From contig NW_017803713.1 of NCBI RefSeq assembly GCF_001625305.1, forward strand, positions 1,249,361 through 1,313,360: a stretch of 64,000 bases of DNA, read 5' to 3'. The notes beneath the pieces are model-generated. The model searched no databases, was not told where the DNA came from, and was given only the letters and a program-made list of their open reading frames with translations. The position numbers and the translations under genes are program-made. The stretch comes from Branchiostoma belcheri. Taxonomy: Eukaryota; Chordata; Leptocardii; Amphioxiformes; Branchiostomatidae. Below, piece after piece: positions 48,301 through 59,658 of this stretch. The first letter of the stretch is position 1; each line of letters starts with the position of its first letter.

Positions 48301-51041
48301 TAGGTGAACTCAAGTTCTAGGTTGTGGGGGGGAGGGGGGAGATAAGCTTACTGAGTGTTGTCCACATTCTACCAAGACCTAATCTCATCCTAATCTCATA
48401 TTCCCAAGGATTAAGTGGATTTGAAGACAGGAGACAAATATATACTTTTGCACACTGACATAATTCGATGAAAAAAAAACAATTGTCAAATTGCCATAAC
48501 AATGAACTGAAAATCATAGTTGCACTGGAATGTGAATATTTATCTGATAGGTGATATATTTCTGGCACTTTTGAAAATATGCTGAAAAATGTGTTTCAGA
48601 GACCTCTAGTGTAGGATTGCAGTTGAGATTGTGCCTGGTTGGTCATGAGCATTGGAGCTCACTTTTGAGAATTGTTTTCAGGGTGGCAGATAAATGTGAC
48701 CTGGACAATGCATTTAATGTCTTTAATCATTTTACATGTAGCAGACTCATTCCAAACGAAATCATATTCCAAACAAATTGAAGACTTACCATCAGGCTGT
48801 TCCATTGTATCTCCTGCCCCCTCCTCTTTTCTGTTCTCCTCCTGAGTCATTTCTCTCTGGTCCTTCTCATCATGCAAATATGCCTGAACCTAGGGGAACA
48901 TGAGGACAAGGGTCTATGATACCAACATAAGAACTATTCTATTTATTCATTTTATTTCAAAGTTAGAAGGTGTACCCATGCCTGTTCCTTATCACCGTGC
49001 ATGGTGCTGAAAAGAGAGTTGCTTTTAAATAAAAAAAATTCTGTTTTTTAACCAAAGAAGTGGGAATTTGTGCTTGTTTAGAAGACCACAGACCAGTCTA
49101 CAAGATACGCTCATCATATGCAACCACTGAAATAAAGAAGATAATTATTTCAACACTTAGTGAGAAGGGTTCACCCCAAAGAACAGCATTTCATGTACCT
49201 TAAAGGCACCCAAAGTGATTTCAGCTAGGGCAGTAAGTTTCATATTGTACTACTAGGCTGGTTCTAGCTATTTTAAGTGGTACTAAAAAATTAAGGGACT
49301 TCTTGCCTAGCTGTTTTGATGACAAAAATGTGCTAAGAAATGGCAATAAATGTTGATATCAGATAGACTTCCTCATCCAGAATATTTTTTGTTTTTCTGC
49401 CCTGAAATTGCATCAGATGCCTTTAAGACTATGTGAGGGTAAACATAAGGTGCCCTTAGTTCCTCAGAACACAGTCACAGACTTACTCCCTCAACATAAG
49501 ATTCAGCTGACTCTCCATTTGTCGTTCCTTGCTGCTCTTCTTTTACCTGAAATATTTTTCAGACATCAAGACAACAGAAATAGCTACATTTGCCAGACTT
49601 TCAAATTGCTCCAGTTTAGTCTGAGGGAAAGAAATTGCAAGATTATAATATTTCCATGCAGGACTTTAAATTATGCATGCAATGATTTTATGGCTACAAC
49701 CTATGCTTAATTTCTATGGCCTATTTCTGAAATATTTCATAGAACAAATTTGCTGTAACTTGCAAGATTACAGTATTTTCATGGTAAAATGGTCAATTAT
49801 TCATGGTTCAATTACAATTGTCATAGCCACAACCTATTCTTTAATTTTATGGACAATTTATAGGACAATTTTTTTTCTTTTTTAAGAAAGCTCTTCCTTT
49901 TAAAAAGAGTGCCCAGCACGTCAGCATTTGCACCTGCACCAAACCCCCATTTTTCACGGTTTTCGTTGGATTTTGGGTCAACGTTGCATCAGAATTTTGC
50001 CTGTTGCAGACAATATTTTTTCCGACATAACATTTGGAAACTACAGACATGATATTAAACTTATATGCACGAATACGACCTTATATGAGAAGTTCTGCCC
50101 AGGTGCTATGGACAATACATTACGGGTTTCGCGCTGGTGCAATAAGTTCTGCTGACATGCTCATGTACCCTAACAGATAGTATACACATGTTTGAATCCC
50201 CATGTCACCTGTTCTTCGTAGTCGCTGACAGCCCAGTCAATGAGCTCCTTCATGTCCAGCACCAGGTTACCGTCTGCCGTGTAGATCCGCCGGGCGGCGC
50301 TCGCCAGGTTCAGCCGGTGGGTGGCCTGCTCCAGGAGCTGCGTGTAGACAAACAAAACGGATCATTGTCCATCTGTCTTCTTCGTAGTAATCATGAGCAA
50401 TTTTGTTATGTCCCTCCAAATACTAAGAATTAACCATTACATGATGATGATGATCTATTACATGTAGATGCATTCTTTCATTAGGCCACACCAATTTAAC
50501 TTGTTGGTTCTTGGATTCGCCTCTTCATTTTTTTTGATTCGCAAAAAGAAAGGAAAGTCCTTTTCTTCCTAGTTGTTACACTTTTCCCATCTATCCATGC
50601 AGTGGTTTGATTAAAAGTTCAAAATTCATTGTTTAAATTTTAACCCAGCCTTTTGTGTTGATTTCATGGCTCCCATCTAAGCATTTGGGGCTATAATAGG
50701 ATGCCTAACGCTGTTTTTATTCTTATTCTTTTTCCGCCCTGTCGCTTCATATTTTTTCTGAAAAAAGCCAAGAACCAACAAATTAAATTGGTGTGGCCTT
50801 AATATCAAAAATTTGTCTGAAAACAAATGCTCACCCCATAGACACTGGACCCCACCAGCACAGTCCCCTCGGCGAACCAGCCCTCCCCGTTCTTGAAGGC
50901 CAGTACGCGCAGTGATTGGACCATCTGTGCTGCAGAGATCTGGCGCTGGATGGTGCGCACGCTGCGCTCCTTTCTCAGCTGCTCCAGCTGCTCCTCCCAA
51001 CTCTCCAACGTCTTCTCCGCTTCGTACGTGGACAGGTCAAC
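39320..51041 (-). CDS. Doublecortin-domain protein with Methyltransf_FA-like domain (DCDC1-like), 5' part missing
   Basis: Sixteen exons join in frame over 2052 bases (683 residues plus stop): 50835-51041, 50209-50337, 49487-49546, 48790-48889, 48063-48316, 47461-47707, 46762-46842, 45966-46151, 45191-45292, 44494-44630, 43738-43845, 42876-42950, 41656-41730, 41125-41200, 40444-40556 and 39320-39421. The first begins in phase 0 without an obvious start, so the gene continues to the right. Domain order: coiled segment, DCX-type module, acidic linker, FA-type module, DCX-like tail (VWVSCGEPFISPDG), coiled and basic linkers, second DCX-type module, basic proline-rich tail. DCX domains bind microtubules; DCDC1 family proteins are the closest match I know. 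No signal peptide or membrane segment, so cytoplasmic. The junction 48063/47707 needs the acceptor GTAGAG and is the least certain. Confidence 0.7.
41125..42950 (-). CDS. Second DCX-type module exons
   Basis: Exons 42876-42950, 41656-41730 and 41125-41200 encode KRVLVYPNGESADKA, LLESCTIRLNLQRAARTLY TADG, then SWDDVERDQLLCVSSGESY. The motifs VLVYPNGE, LLExCTxRLNL, AARTLYTADG and the final VSxGExY are a complete doublecortin-type repeat. It is followed by a basic linker exon (40444-40556) and a short terminal exon (39320-39421, PPVLALPAPGEGG to KRR stop). Confidence 0.85.
42318..42670. repeat. Dispersed repeat copy in intron of the doublecortin-domain gene
   Basis: Shares TATGGGTGTTCCAGCC, GTGATAACTA and a CGG-GTTCTAT segment with the elements near 62887-63310. 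Extent to the right (to GCGGGTTGAATC) is uncertain. Confidence 0.55.
44597..44698. repeat. 63-bp-spaced duplication of a splice acceptor and exon start
   Basis: The sequence covering the acceptor and first codons of exon 44494-44630 recurs upstream in transcript direction, with an alternative exon start at 44693. The spacing of 63 bases keeps the frame and the added stretch has no stop. Confidence 0.75.
47461..48316 (-). CDS. Methyltransf_FA-like domain exons
   Basis: Exon 48063-48316 encodes LEFTYRYTNDDFDYCWDG, then FEVKAASDAHIALSES, MYEIVIGTMMNRMSAIR and GLPDIRIT. Exon 47461-47707 continues EYHKFWISYDGNGTIEVRR and RYVGYSTGHGCDGEWHF. The order DAHIAL, YEIxIG, SxIR, FWIxxxxGxIxV, VGYSTG, WxF is that of the farnesoic acid O-methyltransferase domain. 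Despite the name, copies of this domain in multidomain proteins have no proven methyltransferase activity, and no SAM-binding motif is visible here. Confidence 0.85.
50209..51041 (-). CDS. Coiled segment and first DCX-type module exons
   Basis: Exon 50835-51041 encodes a charged helical stretch (SWEEQLEQLRKERSVR) followed by SLRVLAFKNGEGW and GTVLVGSSVYG. Exon 50209-50337 continues LLEQATHRLNLASAARRIY and TADGNLVLDMKELIDW. The KNGEG start, LLExATxRLNL and AARRxYTADG motifs are the two halves of a doublecortin ubiquitin-like fold, with the split at the same place as in the second module. The flanking intron at 50338-50834 contains a MITE. Confidence 0.8.
50484..50798. mobile_element. MITE copy 1, TIR GGCCACACCAATT, TTA duplication
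   Basis: Terminal inverted repeats GGCCACACCAATTTAACTTG and its near complement, flanked by TTA on both sides. TTA duplications are typical of PIF/Harbinger elements. It lies in an intron of the doublecortin-domain gene. Confidence 0.85.
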
Positions 51042-51795
51042 CTACGGGGAAGAAAGAAACCTTAGAGTCAAGGAACTTGCTTTTTATCTTTATTTATTTA
51101 TTAAGCTTTACCACGTACAATATGCACTGTGGATGGCATGGCAAAAAGGTGTTTCTGACATGAAACACCTTTTCAAAGCAGCCATACGAATAAAATGACA
51201 AAACAATACAAAAAGTAATCAAATCACATAATACAATTTGAGACACAAATAAATAACCTTAGAAAGTACAAGGCAAGTCAACAGTTATTAACATTGTGAG
51301 AGTTATTGATTCGAGCTTGTGTGCCATCCAACCTGGATATGCACTAGACAATGCCCCAGGGTGGGAGAGCTTGAAGTTTTTGACACGCTTACATGTAAAT
51401 ACCAGTCCTGCATATTATTAAGCAGGTTAGTTATGTTGTATATGCTGGCTCTTCGTTTTTGCTTGCTACTATGAATAATTTGATGAAAACGGACAGTGAG
51501 CTGTGTTATTGATGATAGTACCCAAGCTAGTTTGTATAATCTACATACATGTACAGGTATCTCTCTCTCTCTCTTTCTCTCTGCCAGTCAGCCAAAAAAA
51601 TGGTACAGTTTCTTTACAAATCATGTTCAATCTCAAATTCAAAGACAAATATTTAAGTCCAGGTCTACATTTAGTGTTCATGGGACATTTGGCAACACTG
51701 GCAGCATGTCATTACACGTCATTATTGACTTTAAAATATACCCAAACCTTATATATAACACATTCCCAACTAAAACGAGAAATTCTCCATACACT

Positions 51796-52045
51796 ATGTG
51801 CAAAATGCACACACCTATGTGCAAAATGCACATACCTATGTGCAAAGTGCACACACCTATGTGCAAAGTGCACACACCTATGTGCAAAATGCACATACCT
51901 ATGTGCAAAGTGCACACACCTATGTGCAAACTGCACACACTATGTGCAAACTGCACACAGCTATGTGCAAAGTGCACACACTATGTGCAAACTGCACACA
52001 GCTATGTGCAAAGTGCACATAGGTGCATATACCTTGTGCAAACTG
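51796..52045. repeat. 21-bp tandem array CTATGTGCAAAGTGCACACAC
   Basis: About a dozen units with 17- to 21-base variants; each unit contains the palindrome GTGCAAAGTGCAC or a variant. The period is partly divisible by three and gives artefact open frames on both strands. Confidence 0.88.
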
Positions 52046-52048
52046 CAT

Positions 52049-52130
52049 AATTATACTACAAACAGACAACACTTTAATTCTGGACTGACTCTAATTCCGG
52101 ACCTCCTTTCACCATTAAGACATTATTATA
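52049..52130. repeat. 82-bp sequence repeated inverted at 63919-64000
   Basis: Begins AATTATACTACAAACAGACA. The complement occupies the last 82 bases of the window with few differences. Confidence 0.85.
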
Positions 52131-52194
52131 TTACTCGCTGAAAGTTGCGTAGGTATCATCGATACACTGTAGGTCCCCTGGGACTAGGTCAGTT

Positions 52195-52285
52195 CTGCAG
52201 AATTCTGCATTCGGATGCAGAATTCTGCATTCAGGTGCAGAATTCTGCAACCCAAATGCAGAATTCTGTATCCAAATGCAAAATA
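52195..52285. repeat. GCAGAATTCTGCATTC-type short tandem array
   Basis: Four to five palindromic units of about 20 bases just after the 82-bp sequence. Confidence 0.8.
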
Positions 52286-52334
52286 TGAAGGAATTTGCAA
52301 TGCCTTATTTATTTTCTGATGTTAGAGAGTCAGT

Positions 52335-52738
52335 GGACTCACACTCGTCCTACATTGTATGTGTTTGCTATCCCTGTGCTGCAAAAAAACATACAAGACA
52401 GGACATTCTGCCAAGTACCTTCCAAAAGCACAAAAGAGTTTACAGATGGCACACACATTTCAGGCACAAGTACTTTCAGGTCATTCAGGTCACAGTGTTT
52501 CATGCTGATGGTCATTGTCAGCCTGAAGCTTGAGTTCTTGTACACGTGGCGTGATGTTGTGCTCGGTGCTCAGTGATGGCGGCCAGAGATGGCTGGGTAC
52601 ATGGCAGAAGTAGTTGTGTGCACCATCTGCAAACTCTTTAATTTGTGCTTTTGGAAGGTACCTGGCAGAATGTCCTGTCTTGTATGTTTTTTTGCAGCAC
52701 AGGGATAGCAAACACATACAATGTAGGACGTGAGTCCA
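52335..52738. repeat. Inverted repeat with about 118-bp arms
   Basis: Arms 52335-52454 and 52621-52738, sharing TATGTGTTTGCTATCCCTGT and its complement at high identity, with about 166 bp between them. Confidence 0.8.
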
Positions 52739-55174
52739 TAAACATTACAATTATGTGTCAATCAAACATGAGAATTTTCCATTATGTAATGTGAATAATT
52801 TTTCACCTCTTCAAGCCGACCACCTAACCATATATATTATAGCGACTGCATTTTCTTGGTCCTGAAAACTTTTCCCATTGACACAAGCATAAAGTGACCT
52901 GCAGGAGTTGTACAACCCACAAACAGGCAAGAGATTTTTATGGTTGTCTCTTACATGTGAGTTCCATCCGTCATGAAGACTATGACAGTACCACAGTTCA
53001 TTTTGTAAAGCTGTAATTGCCATAAATCATAACACGGTTGAAAGCAAAAGTCTTCAATCATAACTTTGACTTTGTTCCAATTTCTAACTCGTATGGCAGT
53101 CTTGAACCCAGTCTTGTGCAGTTAGAAACCCAGTAGGAACAATAGTTTTCTACATCATGTATGTCATTGCACACAAATTCCTTCAGCGAAGAGCTGTGTG
53201 TGTTAGTGTTCAAAAACTATACTCCACATAGAAGCTACTGATAATGAAAAATTAATTTTATAGTCGCACTACATAGTAGTTCATTTTTTTCTTCCTTTAG
53301 TAGGCTTTACACAGTTAAAGACCTGATAAATTTCCCCCCTCTTTCTTCTACTACATTTGTACATGTATCACCTAAGGCTTATAAAGACTTTGCATCATTC
53401 TTTATAATTCCCTTATTATTATACATGTAAGTTGTGCTTAAGCTTTCTTTCCCTCACAAAATGTACCTCCACTGTACTAGTTGGACTGCAAGTCTTGCTA
53501 CTGCTAACACCAGAAGCTGTTTCATGCTGCTTTATCTGCTGCAAGTATTTACTTAAGGATTAACTTGTAACAAGGCACATGACAGATTGATTTGTATCAG
53601 AGGCTATCATGTGCCCTCAGTTAGCCCCTGGCTGACAGAACTTTGAAGAACACCCTGGGGGTTGTCAATGAAGATTGTGATTTGTAGAGTGACTCAAAAG
53701 TCAACACTGTGATTCTGCTGAACAATAAATGCTAATACTGTAGTGCAAACATTCCCTTAGCCCAAGGCCACGTCCCCTCAGCCAATAAGAGCTGTTAATT
53801 TACTGTGGTAATATCCACATAGTGTGAGACTATGAAAAACTGTGGGGCTATTTTATGCAACTGAGGGGAAAACTGTTAGGCTGTCAGCCTAAACTGTGGG
53901 GATATCAACCAAAAAGTGTAGGGGATGTAGGCATGTGACCTGTCCTGACCAATCCTCACCGATCTTGTAATCCTCCTTCTGGGACTAGACTCATGTCATG
54001 TGATAACTGACCAATCCCACTCTGATTTCTACTTGCCCAGAGGAATCGCCCCAGACACATGTCTGTTCATTTTTGTGCAGTCTTGACAGGCATGGCAAGA
54101 TGAATTAACCTTATGGCCACCAGAGCCTGCTGGGTCAGTTCTCTAGGTTATGGTAAAGAAGAACAACTACACACTGAAAAAAATGAATAGCTATTTCATT
54201 TCATATTATAAGACGTGGAAAAGCTTTGGGGAAGTGACTCATGGGCTAAAAAAGTTGTGGCTTTGGTAGGGGATTTCTAGTCTAAAAATCTAGCCAAAAA
54301 ATCCCGGATCAGTGGGAAACCTTGCCCGCCAATGGGGGTAACTCTTACATATCTCACATTTTGTGCTAAGTACACAGCTATCATGAACTATTTCCAGAAA
54401 CTGTGTATTATTCTCTTTGAAAGAAACCTCAGAAGGTACTGTGACATGCTTTTATCGGCAATTCTTGGGTAGGATTCCTGGTAACAATAGGTGTATGCCA
54501 AAACATTGGTCAGGTGTGGAGGTTGCATTTTCACCGACCCTTCCTTCCAAACCTTTCAATTCATGTCATATCATGGAGTTCATTTAGTGTTAGTCTGGTA
54601 TCCATATTATATCTGCAAGAGCCTTGGCTGTGATATGGTTTTCTCTTGGCTGGCTGGATCTCGGAGCCAGCATTTATTTTCAAAACCATGCTTGCACTAC
54701 AATAGTACAATATGTTACATACTTTTTTGAGTCGTTGTTTTAACCACTGGTGAAGCTCTAATCTCCAACAATGATGTAACACACTTTAATATTAACTTGA
54801 AGATTAAAGTTTCTTTACAACAGAACAGTCTCTCCTTAGGGATGCCAGATCCGTAACACACCAGATCTAGAGTGAACTAGTGTGCTAACTGTGGGGGGCT
54901 GTGGTGTAATAGACTATTTCCTTGGGGGCTTCTTGTTCCTGGAGCTCAGGGTTAGGCTGTCTGCTCTTTACCAGTCTTCAAGAATACACAGAATATAAAG
55001 CTGTAAGACACTTAAGTAAAAGGAAGGGTCAACATGGAAATTTTACCGTAGACGCCCCTCACCGATGGGGGTCGAATCATGCCGGGTTACTGACTCAAGG
55101 ACCAAGGAGGAGAGACAATGAAATGAATGTAGTCTTGACTGAACCAGGCAAAATGACTGGTGCATGTTCACTTA

Positions 55175-55453
55175 GGCCACACCAATTTGTTGGTTCTCGG
55201 ATTTTTCTTTTAATTTTTTTTTCTGAATTGCAAAAAAAAAAAGTCCTTTTCTTCCTAGTAGCTTTTGATTTTAAGTTCAAAATTCATTGTTTAAATTTCA
55301 ACCCGGCCTTTGTGTTGACTTCATGCATTTGGGGCTATAATACTAATTAATAGGATTCCTAGACCTCAGTTTTTATTTTTACCTTTTTTCCGCCTTGTCA
55401 CTTCATTTTTTTCTGAAAAAATCGGAGAACCAACAAATCGAATTGGTGTGGCC
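55175..55453. mobile_element. MITE copy 2, TIR GGCCACACCAATT, TTA duplication
   Basis: Same termini as copy 1, flanked by TTA on both sides, with shared interior AAGTCCTTTTCTTCCTAG. Confidence 0.85.
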
Positions 55454-56558
55454 TTACAAGAAAATCCACTCAATCCCATCCTACAATTTGAATGATTTTC
55501 ACTTACAAATTACAAAAAAAAAAGAAAACTATATTAATTCCACAACCTACACATTTATAGACTGAGATAGCACACAGGTACATACAGGTGTATGATGAGG
55601 CTACTCTAGTACTATTAATGGTCCACCAAAGTCATGTACAAATGTTGCAAAGACATGTAAAACACTGAACCAGACCCTACATCTGCTTGAAAAAAAAAGC
55701 TCACAGTCTTATCAACCAACTAGGGAGAGAAGAGTGGCCGGCTGACTTGCAAGTTACCATCTGTGTCCTGGTAGAGCAGACTGAAGGGTACATGTACATG
55801 TACCTCACGGGGTCTAAGGGTCTAAACTCCCCATATAAAAAAGTACAAACTGTATCTTTTCATGTGTGGCAATGAGATTTTTAGACTTAAAATAAAAAAA
55901 GTGGAGACTGAGGAATTTGGAAAATGCTTTTGAACTTGATTTGATGTGACAACAATGTATATGTACTTTATTCCTACCCCCCTTTTGAGTTGACTTTGGT
56001 ATAGTCGTCAAAACTACCGGGCACTTTTAGCTTGCTCTGTCCAAGGAGTTTCGATAAAAACACCCTCAAGTTTGATTTGAGAGTGATCACCCCCTATCTA
56101 CAATGTATCTCTGCAACCTTGAACTGAACTTGTCTTTGCTCTTATAAAGTCAGGCTATTAAAAGGATACTAGATTTACTCTTATTTATTTAGTTTTCTAA
56201 GTTCCTGGTGGAACAGGAACAGGAGTGACATATGATACAGCACCTTGCCCCCTTAGCCTTCCTGTGACCCCAGCTAGCCAAGGGCCGACTGTGCAGGAAT
56301 GCCTGGACAGTTCCCACTGGGACCAAAGGATAGCCTGCCTTTGTTTAGGTTATCTGAACCAGCTTCTCAGTTTCTTATGAGGAGGAAACCTAAATTCGAG
56401 CTATATGCTAGCTTGTGTAAGAAACAGGAGGAGTTAGTAGAAACAGATAAAAACCCACTGATCTATCACTTTGTGACAATGTCAAAATGTACATGTTTAT
56501 CAATCACTGTCTCGATCTACTTTTCACAGATTATGATGAAATGAACTACAGCATTATT

Positions 56559-57497
56559 GAGGGTCTGCATGGGGGGTCCTGGCAACGGTTAACGGTGAAT
56601 TCAGCAGGGCCGATAACGCTTAACGGTAAATTCAGGACGGTCGGCAACGCTTAACGGTAAATTGACAGGCTTTTTTTTTCGAGCTGCACTGGATTTGGTA
56701 TCTCGCTTTGTGAGAAAAGGTGATCACTGACAAAATTACGTATATCTTACATGTAATGAAGCACGCATTAAAGGTATGTGTTCCCTGTGTTTCCCACCTG
56801 GCTGGTCCCCGAGTGCGTCAACAAATACAGGGGAGTCCGAGTCGACGTCGGCCAGCTTGCATTTTTTTAGTCTGCCCAGTTTTACCGATGGATTTTAATA
56901 GAGGAGCGCCAAATACGCTCGTAATCTAGGGGGGTCCGGGGGGATGCTCCCCCGGGAAATTTAGGATTTTTAAGCCTTCTAAAACGCAATTTCCCGCATT
57001 TTGAGAGGCAAATCGTGTTGAGAGTGTTTGTCGGTCCTTCTGATGTTTTCATATTTTACTAAGTTGCCTGTCAAGGTTGACAACCCTTAAAAAAATTCTG
57101 TAACTCTCCGCAAACTTCCGGAAATTAACGGGAAAGCTGTTTCTGGCTAGAGCCGAAGGGACCTATAGCGCAGAAGCGCGAGTCGAGCGCCAAAGGCGCG
57201 AGCAATGTAGGGGGTCCGGGGCATTCTCCCCCGGGAAATTTTGTATTTTTAAACCTTCAAAGACGCATTTTCCTGCACTTTGAAAGGCAAAATTAGGCGT
57301 AACGAAGAATTATTCATTAACGCTTAACGCTGAATTTAGGATGACAAATAACGTTTTACGTTGAATTAAAATGACCAATAACGCTTCACGATGAATATAC
57401 TGATAACGCTTAACGTTGAATTAGAGCGGGCTGGCAACGATTAACGGTAAATTAAAATAGCCCATAACGGTTAACGAAAAAGGGCATGCAGACCCTC
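56559..57497. mobile_element. 939-bp insertion with 13-bp TIR and 6-bp duplication
   Basis: Ends GAGGGTCTGCATG and CATGCAGACCCTC, flanked by ATTATT on both sides. The empty site with one ATTATT is present at about 58355. Inside are repeated AACGCTTAACGGTAAATT units at both ends and two GGGGTCCGGGG / CCCCCGGGAAATTT blocks. No transposase frame was seen, so it is non-autonomous. Confidence 0.87.
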
Positions 57498-57864
57498 ATT
57501 ATTACATTTTACATCCACAGCTGAGCAATAACTGCATGTTACAACAGCTACAGGAGTTTGACATGAATTCTGATCATGATCACCTCAAACTCAGTTAAAG
57601 GAAAGCTGAATTGCAACTTCTTGTTCAAGTTGTTGTTTCATTCCTACAAAATGACCAGAAGGTATCAGGGATCTGAACAATAGATTAGGGTTGAACTTCA
57701 AGCCTTTTTTTGTGACAGAGGTAGACAGAGCCCAACATCTGCTTGGAACATACAAACAATGGATACAAGGCATCTAGAAAACATCACAATTTTCTAGCTT
57801 AACATCTACTTGGAGAAATCAGACACTGGATACAACAGACTGGGATACAAGACAAGGAAATGCT

Positions 57865-57884
57865 NNNNNNNNNNNNNNNNNNNN
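57865..57884. other. Assembly gap (20 N)
   Basis: Twenty unresolved bases between two overlapping contig ends. Confidence 0.99.
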
Positions 57885-59015
57885 GATCACCCCTATCTAC
57901 AATGTATCTCTGCAACCTTGAACTGAACTTGTCTTTGCTCTTATAAAGTCAGGCTATTAAAAGGATACTAGATTTACTCTTATTTATTTAGTTTTCTAAG
58001 TTCCTGGTGGAACAGGAACAGGAGTGACATATGATACAGCACCTTGCCCCCTTAGCCTTCCTGTGACCCCAGCTAGCCAAGGGCCGACTGTGCAGGAATG
58101 CCTGGACAGTTCCCACTGGGACCAAAGGATAGCCTGCCTTTGTTTAGGTTATCTGAACCAGCTTCTCAGTTTCTTAATATGAGGAGGAAACCTAAATTCG
58201 AGCTATATGCTAGCTTGTGTAAGAAACAGGAGGAGTTAGTAGAAACAGATAAAAACCCACTGATCTATCACTTTGTGACAATGTCAAAATGTACATGTTT
58301 ATCAATCACTGTCTCGATCTACTTTTCACAGATTATGATGAAATGAACTACAGCATTATTACATTTTACATCCACAGCTGAGCAATAACTGCATGTTACA
58401 ACAGCTACAGGAGTTTGACATGAATTCTGATCATGATCACCTCAAACTCAGTTAAAGGAAAGCTGAATTGCAACTTCTTGTTCAAGTTGTTGTTTCATTC
58501 CTACAAAATGACCCGAAGGTATCAGGGATCTGAACAATAGATTAGGGTTGAACTTCAAGCCTTTTTTTGTGACAGAGGTAGACAGAGCCCAACATCTGCT
58601 TGGAACATACAAACAATGGATACAAGGCATCTAGAAAACATCACAATTTTCTAGCTTAACATCTACTTGGAGAAATCAGACACTGGATACAACAGACTGG
58701 GATACAAGACAAGGAAATGCTGCCCCCAGCCTGGATGCCAGATCCCTGCCCCACATATACTCCCCCCTCCATCATGGGAACCACCTGGATCTTAATCTCC
58801 AAGCAGATCCCTCTTGTGGCAAAAGGACAGTATCAAATTGGCCAGGCAGTAAGTATCCATTAGCTAGAGAAGGTCCGCGGCCACCAACGGTGGTCAGGAC
58901 AAAAAAAAAAAGGCTATACATGTATATAAAAATGTAACAATCATTCCCCAACAACCTCTGCTTGGAGAGTACCTGGATCCCAGGGATTATCTCTCCAGAG
59001 GAACATGAAAACTCC

Positions 59016-59097
59016 TAGCCTGGGTGCCAAACCCATATAGCACACTGGACACAAAATACTTTGTGTCCTTTGTGCTATGGGTCTGGAACCCAGGCTA
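59016..59097. mobile_element. 82-bp TAGCCTGG-type palindromic element
   Basis: Starts TAGCCTGGGTGCCAAACCCA and ends with the imperfect complement. The flanking 9-mers GAAAACTCC and GCAAACTCC agree at eight of nine places, consistent with the family duplication length seen at 5503-5614. Confidence 0.75.
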
Positions 59098-59336
59098 GCA
59101 AACTCCTAGAGTGCTTGTGTTGGGCAGCCAGGAGGAGGGGTCAGTGAAAGGAAGTGGCAAGGTCTCTGGAGTCTGGACAATACATTTGTACACCCTTTTT
59201 CTACTCACTACTTAGTGTGAAAAACGTCCTGGAGTACAGTAGTCATGGTAGTGAGGCATTTCCTCGGTCTCATCAGACCTTTAGGAGCTTTAATTTTGAA
59301 TAAGCCAGATTTGATACAAAAATTAGTGCATTGGAA

Positions 59337-59658
59337 GGCCACACCAATTAAATTAGTTGTTTGAAGCAACAGGGCGAGAATAAAAAACAACAGGCCAATG
59401 CACCCCATGAAGGCCGGAAATGTTACGATATGGGCCATGAAGCCAACACACCAGGCTGGTTTATAATTAAAACAATATATTTTGAACTTTTAATGAAACA
59501 AAGTTGCATTGTTACATTGAAAAACTTTGATAACTAGGAAGAAAAGGATTCTTCAACATTGGGACCAAAATACGTATAATTGTATTTTTTTTTTTTTTCA
59601 AATCAGAAAAAAATGGACAGGGCCAATCGGAGAAACAACAAATTTAATTGGTGTGGCC
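59337..59658. mobile_element. MITE copy 3, TIR GGCCACACCAATT
   Basis: Same termini as copies 1 and 2; flanking triplets differ (GAA and TAA), so this copy is older or truncated by substitutions. Confidence 0.78.

Larger units (their letters stand above)
56085..58721. repeat. Allele-like duplication flanking an assembly gap
   Basis: 56085-57864 and 57885-58721 are the same sequence apart from a 939-bp insertion plus 6-bp duplication in the left copy, a 3-base indel, a 1-base indel and at least one substitution. They abut a 20-N gap on both sides, as expected for two overlapping contig ends that were not merged, one per haplotype. Confidence 0.88.

Noticed and set aside
51796-52045. Regular array resembling a CRISPR
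   Set aside because: Units are contiguous without unique spacers, in eukaryotic intron-like DNA, and no cas genes are present. The same applies to 35603-36382 and 19958-20241.
51496-52141. 184- and 212-codon frames with CKVHTPM-type repeats
   Set aside because: Translation of a 21-bp tandem array; three frames are open for the same reason.
57591-58630. Identical 60-codon frames at 57591-57773 and 58448-58630 as a duplicated gene
   Set aside because: They lie in the allele-like duplication around the gap; no start context, splice sites or family match.
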